Source of the DNA: Phycisphaerae bacterium
GTDB taxonomy: Bacteria > Planctomycetota > Phycisphaerae > Sedimentisphaerales > Anaerobacaceae
Direction: 5' to 3'
DNA: 44,999 nucleotides
Assembly (NCBI GenBank): GCA_028714855.1
Contig: JAQTLP010000013.1
Span: 1 to 44,999 of the forward strand
Part shown: positions 42,475 to 44,999 of the stretch, piece by piece
Position numbering within the stretch: the stretch's first letter is position 1
Layout of the letters: each line of letters begins with the position of its first letter
Notes under the pieces: model-generated
What the model was told of the DNA's origin: nothing
The model's database searches: none
The model's input: only the letters and a program-made list of their open reading frames with translations
Program-made: the position numbers and the translations under genes

Positions 42475-43314
42475 TTATATTGCCTCCGGCATAGCAGCCA
42501 AATCTGAATACCTAAACACGGGTCCATCCATACAAGCGTAAACGTGGTTAATTTGACAGTGACCGCACTTTCCGACACCGCATTTCATTTTACGCTCAAG
42601 GTTCAGATATATATCTTCATGCTGCAAATTGTATTCCTGAAGCGCCATCAGTACGAACTTGTACATAATCGGCGGCCCGCAAATCGTAACTACGGCTGAT
42701 TTAAGCTTGGACTCTATTTTGGGAATCAGCGTCGTGACAACGCCCACATTGCCTTTCCAGCAGTCATCACCCTGGTCAACCGTCTCCAGAAACTGAACAT
42801 CGCTTCTTTTACTCCACGACTGCAGCTCATCGGTAAGAAATCGCTGTGACTGACATTTGGTCCCCAAAAGTATCGTTACATCTCCGTAATCGTCACGGTT
42901 GTCCAGTACATAGTTTATAAATGAGCGTTGAGGCACGAGGCCTATTCCGCCGCAAATAAAGACGATACCCCTGCCTTTTGATTCTTCTACTGGATAAACG
43001 CCTTTGCCGAAAGGCCCGCGAATGCCGATTTTATTGCCGGTCTTGAGCTTGTGAATGGCGTTGGTAACGTTGCCGACTTTGCGGACAACAAGTTCGAAAT
43101 AGCCCTTTTGGGTCGGCGATGAAGAAATTGTAATCGGTGCTTCACCCACCCCGGCCAGTGATACCTCGACAAACTGTCCCGGAACATAATCCAACTGCTC
43201 GCCATCCATCGCAAGCTGCAGGTAAAGCTCGGTCTCATTCAATAAATCGGCTTGCTTAACAGCAGCCAATCTAGGCAGATAAATGTCTTTCTCAATTGTG
43301 CTTTGCTTAACCAT
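42475..43314 (-). CDS. hydG: Hydrogenase gamma subunit, FAD/NAD(P)-binding reductase
   Basis: This 279-residue ferredoxin-reductase-like subunit has an FAD domain (PGQFVEVSLAGVGEAPITISSSP), an NAD(P) domain (GIVFICGGIGLVPQRSFI) and a C-terminal [2Fe-2S] site (KCGVGKCGHCQINHVYAC). It links the hydrogenase to the pyridine-nucleotide pool, as in the Pyrococcus sulfhydrogenase gamma subunit. ATG 43314 lies 10 bases after the beta gene stop. The symbol follows that hydBGDA naming and is not the [FeFe]-hydrogenase maturase also called HydG. Confidence 0.93.
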   Translation of the reverse strand: MVKQSTIEKDIYLPRLAAVKQADLLNETELYLQLAMDGEQLDYVPGQFVEVSLAGVGEAPITISSSPTQKGYFELVVRKVGNVTNAIHKLKTGNKIGIRGPFGKGVYPVEESKGRGIVFICGGIGLVPQRSFINYVLDNRDDYGDVTILLGTKCQSQRFLTDELQSWSKRSDVQFLETVDQGDDCWKGNVGVVTTLIPKIESKLKSAVVTICGPPIMYKFVLMALQEYNLQHEDIYLNLERKMKCGVGKCGHCQINHVYACMDGPVFRYSDLAAMPEAI

Positions 43315-43324
43315 CAGAAAGCTC

Positions 43325-44368
43325 CTATCTCAACCCCAAGTCGTCAAAGAGTCTATTATAGACATTGACGGGATTTGCAATATCGGGCAGACACGCGTGC
43401 ACGCATCGTCCGCAGCCAACGCACGCTGGGATTTTACTGCTTATCTTCTCCGGCACGTATTTGCCTTTTCGGTAAAGCCGGTGTCTGAAGCGGTCTGCAC
43501 GTTTTTTTCTAAACTCATGTTCGCCTGCTACCTTGGTAAAACCATCGAGCAGACAGCCGTCCCACGCTCGCTGCCTCTTCCCTTTTACGAAGTCCCAGTT
43601 CACGTCATCCTGAACGTTAAAACAGTAACAGGTTGGACATACCTGGTTGCACGAGCCGCAGCTGAAACACGTCTTTGCCTTTTCTTCCCATACCGGATGG
43701 CTGTATGCTCTTTCAAGCAGCTTGTGAAGATATGAATAGTCACAGTTCAGTTTGTGCTTGTTGAGCCGGTTCTGGTTTTCATTCCAGACTTTTTGTCTTT
43801 TTTCGAGGTCTTCTGCTGTGGCATCAGCTGTGCCTTTTGCCTTTGCCAGTAGTTTGTCGCCTTTAGGCGAGCCGCTTTCCATCAAATATGAATCGCCGAT
43901 GTCCGTAAGCAGTACGTCGAATCCGCTCTTGACCGTGGCTGTACCCATCGACGCGGCAAAAACATCTCGCGAAGGCGTTACGACGTCACAGGCGATTATC
44001 GTGGCGTTGTTACGTCTTTTCATATAGTGGCTGTCGCAGTTGTCCTGTTCGAAAATCAGGTCCATCTGGTTTAACGCCTCTAAATCATAAGGATGGATGC
44101 CCAAGAGGATAAATTCAGTGCTGTCTGATACCGACTGATAGCTGCCGCCGACCTCGTATGTAAGAAGCGTTTCAACCGGCGGCAGGAAATACTTTCTGTT
44201 GGGAGGCCGAAGGGTCACATCATAATCCAGCCGAAGCTGGTTAGCTGATTCAAGCTGCTCGAATTCAAAACGGTCGCCTTTGGCCTGGGCGCCTATCACT
44301 TTTTGCTTGCTGATAAGCTCATCAACGAAGCTTGTAAAAGCGCTCTTGGAGATTTTCTTAACATTCAT
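43325..44368 (-). CDS. hydB: Hydrogenase beta subunit, 4Fe-4S dicluster protein
   Basis: This 347-residue subunit has two cysteine clusters: CFSCGSCNQVCPTCYC (~230-250) and CVGCGRCVHACLP (~320-330), both ferredoxin-type. The N-terminal two-thirds matches the HydB/anaerobic sulfite-reductase-A-like domain (EFILLGIHPYDLEALNQMD). It is the first gene of hydB-hydG-hydD-hydA-protease and ATG 44368 has GAGG upstream. A clear promoter was not found in the 229 bases before it. Confidence 0.93.
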   Translation of the reverse strand: MNVKKISKSAFTSFVDELISKQKVIGAQAKGDRFEFEQLESANQLRLDYDVTLRPPNRKYFLPPVETLLTYEVGGSYQSVSDSTEFILLGIHPYDLEALNQMDLIFEQDNCDSHYMKRRNNATIIACDVVTPSRDVFAASMGTATVKSGFDVLLTDIGDSYLMESGSPKGDKLLAKAKGTADATAEDLEKRQKVWNENQNRLNKHKLNCDYSYLHKLLERAYSHPVWEEKAKTCFSCGSCNQVCPTCYCFNVQDDVNWDFVKGKRQRAWDGCLLDGFTKVAGEHEFRKKRADRFRHRLYRKGKYVPEKISSKIPACVGCGRCVHACLPDIANPVNVYNRLFDDLGLR

Positions 44369-44550
44369 TTTCGACCTCAGTTAAAATGTCTGAGAGCAAT
44401 TTTAGCAGGATTTTTTCTGTTCAGACATCGGTTGTTTACCGCCCGTGTTCGCTGCATTCGATACTTAGGTTTACGTCAACAGGTTAAAACGAAACAGTTT
44501 ATAAATTTTTGCTGTATCTGTCAAGAAGATTCAGCCTTGTTTAAATGAAT

Positions 44551-44580
44551 TTGACAATCTTGTTGCAGGTGCTTTATAAT
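44551..44580 (+). promoter_or_regulatory. Near-consensus promoter of tRNA-Gly
   Basis: Perfect TTGACA (44551-44556) and TATAAT (44575-44580) are separated by 18 bases and end 17 bases before the tRNA. Confidence 0.85.
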
Positions 44581-44597
44581 GCCTGCATTGCTGTTTC

Positions 44598-44669
44598 GCG
44601 GGCGTAATTCAGTGGTAGAATGTCAGCTTCCCAAGCTGGACGTCGGCGGTTCGAATCCGCTCGCCCGCT
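44598..44669 (+). tRNA. tRNA-Gly (anticodon CCC)
   Basis: The 72-base cloverleaf has acceptor arms GCGGGCG and CGCCCGC with discriminator T. The anticodon loop TTCCCAA gives anticodon CCC, and the T arm is GGCGG with TTCGAAT. No CCA is encoded. Confidence 0.96.
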
Positions 44670-44728
44670 TTTCCTTTTGTCACAGGCAGTTGCGGCAAAT
44701 ATCACCTTGATTCTTTTCCTCTCTTTCG

Positions 44729-44817
44729 CTGCTGTACCGCAATATATAGTGGTGTGCCTTCTTTTCTATGTTGTAACTTACGGCAATTTCATATAAGATG
44801 TTGCAGCAATACAGCAG
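44729..44817. repeat. Distant inverted repeat in the glnA upstream region
   Basis: CTGCTGTA (44729-44736) and TACAGCAG (44810-44817) form an 8-bp inverted repeat 73 bases apart, upstream of glnA. It could be an operator pair or a leader stem, or chance. Confidence 0.25.
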
Positions 44818-44857
44818 TTATAAAATATGGATATGTTTGTAAAAAAGGAGAAATCCA

Positions 44858-44999
44858 ATGACACCTAAAGAGTTTTTTGAATTCGCAAAGAAGAACAATG
44901 CGAAGATGGCGGACCTGAAATTCGTCGACCTTCTTGGCACTTGGCAGCACTGCACGTTCCCCGTTGAATTTCTGGACGAAAAGGTCTTGAAGGAGGGTC
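44858..44999 (+). CDS. glnA: Glutamine synthetase (3' partial, N-terminus only)
   Basis: Only the first 47 codons are in the window: MTPKEFFEFAKKNNAKMADLKFVDLLGTWQH..., which matches the N-terminal beta-grasp region of type I glutamine synthetase. The enzyme makes glutamine from glutamate, ammonia and ATP. ATG 44858 follows AAAAAGGAG. The regulatory Tyr and catalytic regions lie outside the window, so the subtype cannot be judged. Confidence 0.92.
   Translation, partial: MTPKEFFEFAKKNNAKMADLKFVDLLGTWQHCTFPVEFLDEKVLKEG

Noticed and set aside
1-44999. CRISPR array, insertion sequence, prophage or defence island
   Set aside because: No regularly spaced repeats, transposase, integrase, phage structural gene or recognisable defence nuclease was seen.

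Overview
This window looks like chromosomal DNA of a Planctomycetota bacterium, probably an anaerobic polysaccharide degrader of the Phycisphaerae (Sedimentisphaerales-like) type. The reasons are: a large secreted propeller protein ending in a dockerin-type module; a PEP-CTERM protein; a stand-alone prepilin-like protein with a planctomycete-type H-x9-D region; a group 3b [NiFe] hydrogenase; and intergenic filler of short palindromes and decayed repeats. This placement is inferred from gene content; no rRNA gene is present to confirm it.

Layout. 0-3.6 kb: the 3' end of a secreted BNR-type propeller protein converges on a GH10 xylanase-family gene. 3.7-7.5 kb, plus strand: cupin, small unknown, PQQ-type propeller protein and purH, with an unexplained structured segment before purH. 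7.5-15.9 kb, minus strand: metK, a DUF547 lipoprotein, then mscS, a TreT-like GT4 and an otsA-otsB fusion (an osmotic-stress operon), then rtcB. 16.1-24.6 kb, plus strand: an exported unknown, a complete five-gene oligopeptide ABC importer (SBP-B-C-D-F), a STAS protein, a double ACT-domain protein and tRNA-Asp. The tRNA 3' end and its terminator are partly duplicated 110 bp downstream, like an attachment-site scar.

24.8-31.1 kb is the accessory-looking part: a deoxyhypusine-synthase-like gene, an unrecognised 375-aa protein, a PEP-CTERM protein, a DUF3592 membrane protein, about 0.9 kb of repeat-rich DNA, and a PLP-dependent amino-acid decarboxylase. The synthase and decarboxylase together suggest polyamine (possibly homospermidine) synthesis. 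31.1-35.7 kb: thiS-thiG-thiH under a TPP riboswitch with an intrinsic terminator, divergent from a stand-alone LigD-type phosphoesterase, a ThiF/MoeB E1-like enzyme and mnmA, so sulfur-transfer chemistry is concentrated here. 36-39.8 kb: a prepilin-like protein, nagB and a DUF4954 beta-helix protein. 39.9-44.4 kb: a complete minus-strand operon for a soluble group 3b hydrogenase (beta, gamma, delta, alpha subunits) and its maturation protease. The window ends with tRNA-Gly(CCC) behind a near-consensus promoter and the start of glnA.

The observations most worth checking are: diverged 65-bp direct repeats bracketing the trehalose/MscS operon, one of them the 3' end of rtcB; the tRNA-Asp scar; the structured segment before purH; the DHS-like/decarboxylase pair with no eIF5A in sight; and the DUF4954-nagB pair. 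No CRISPR array, intact insertion sequence, phage or obvious new defence system was seen.
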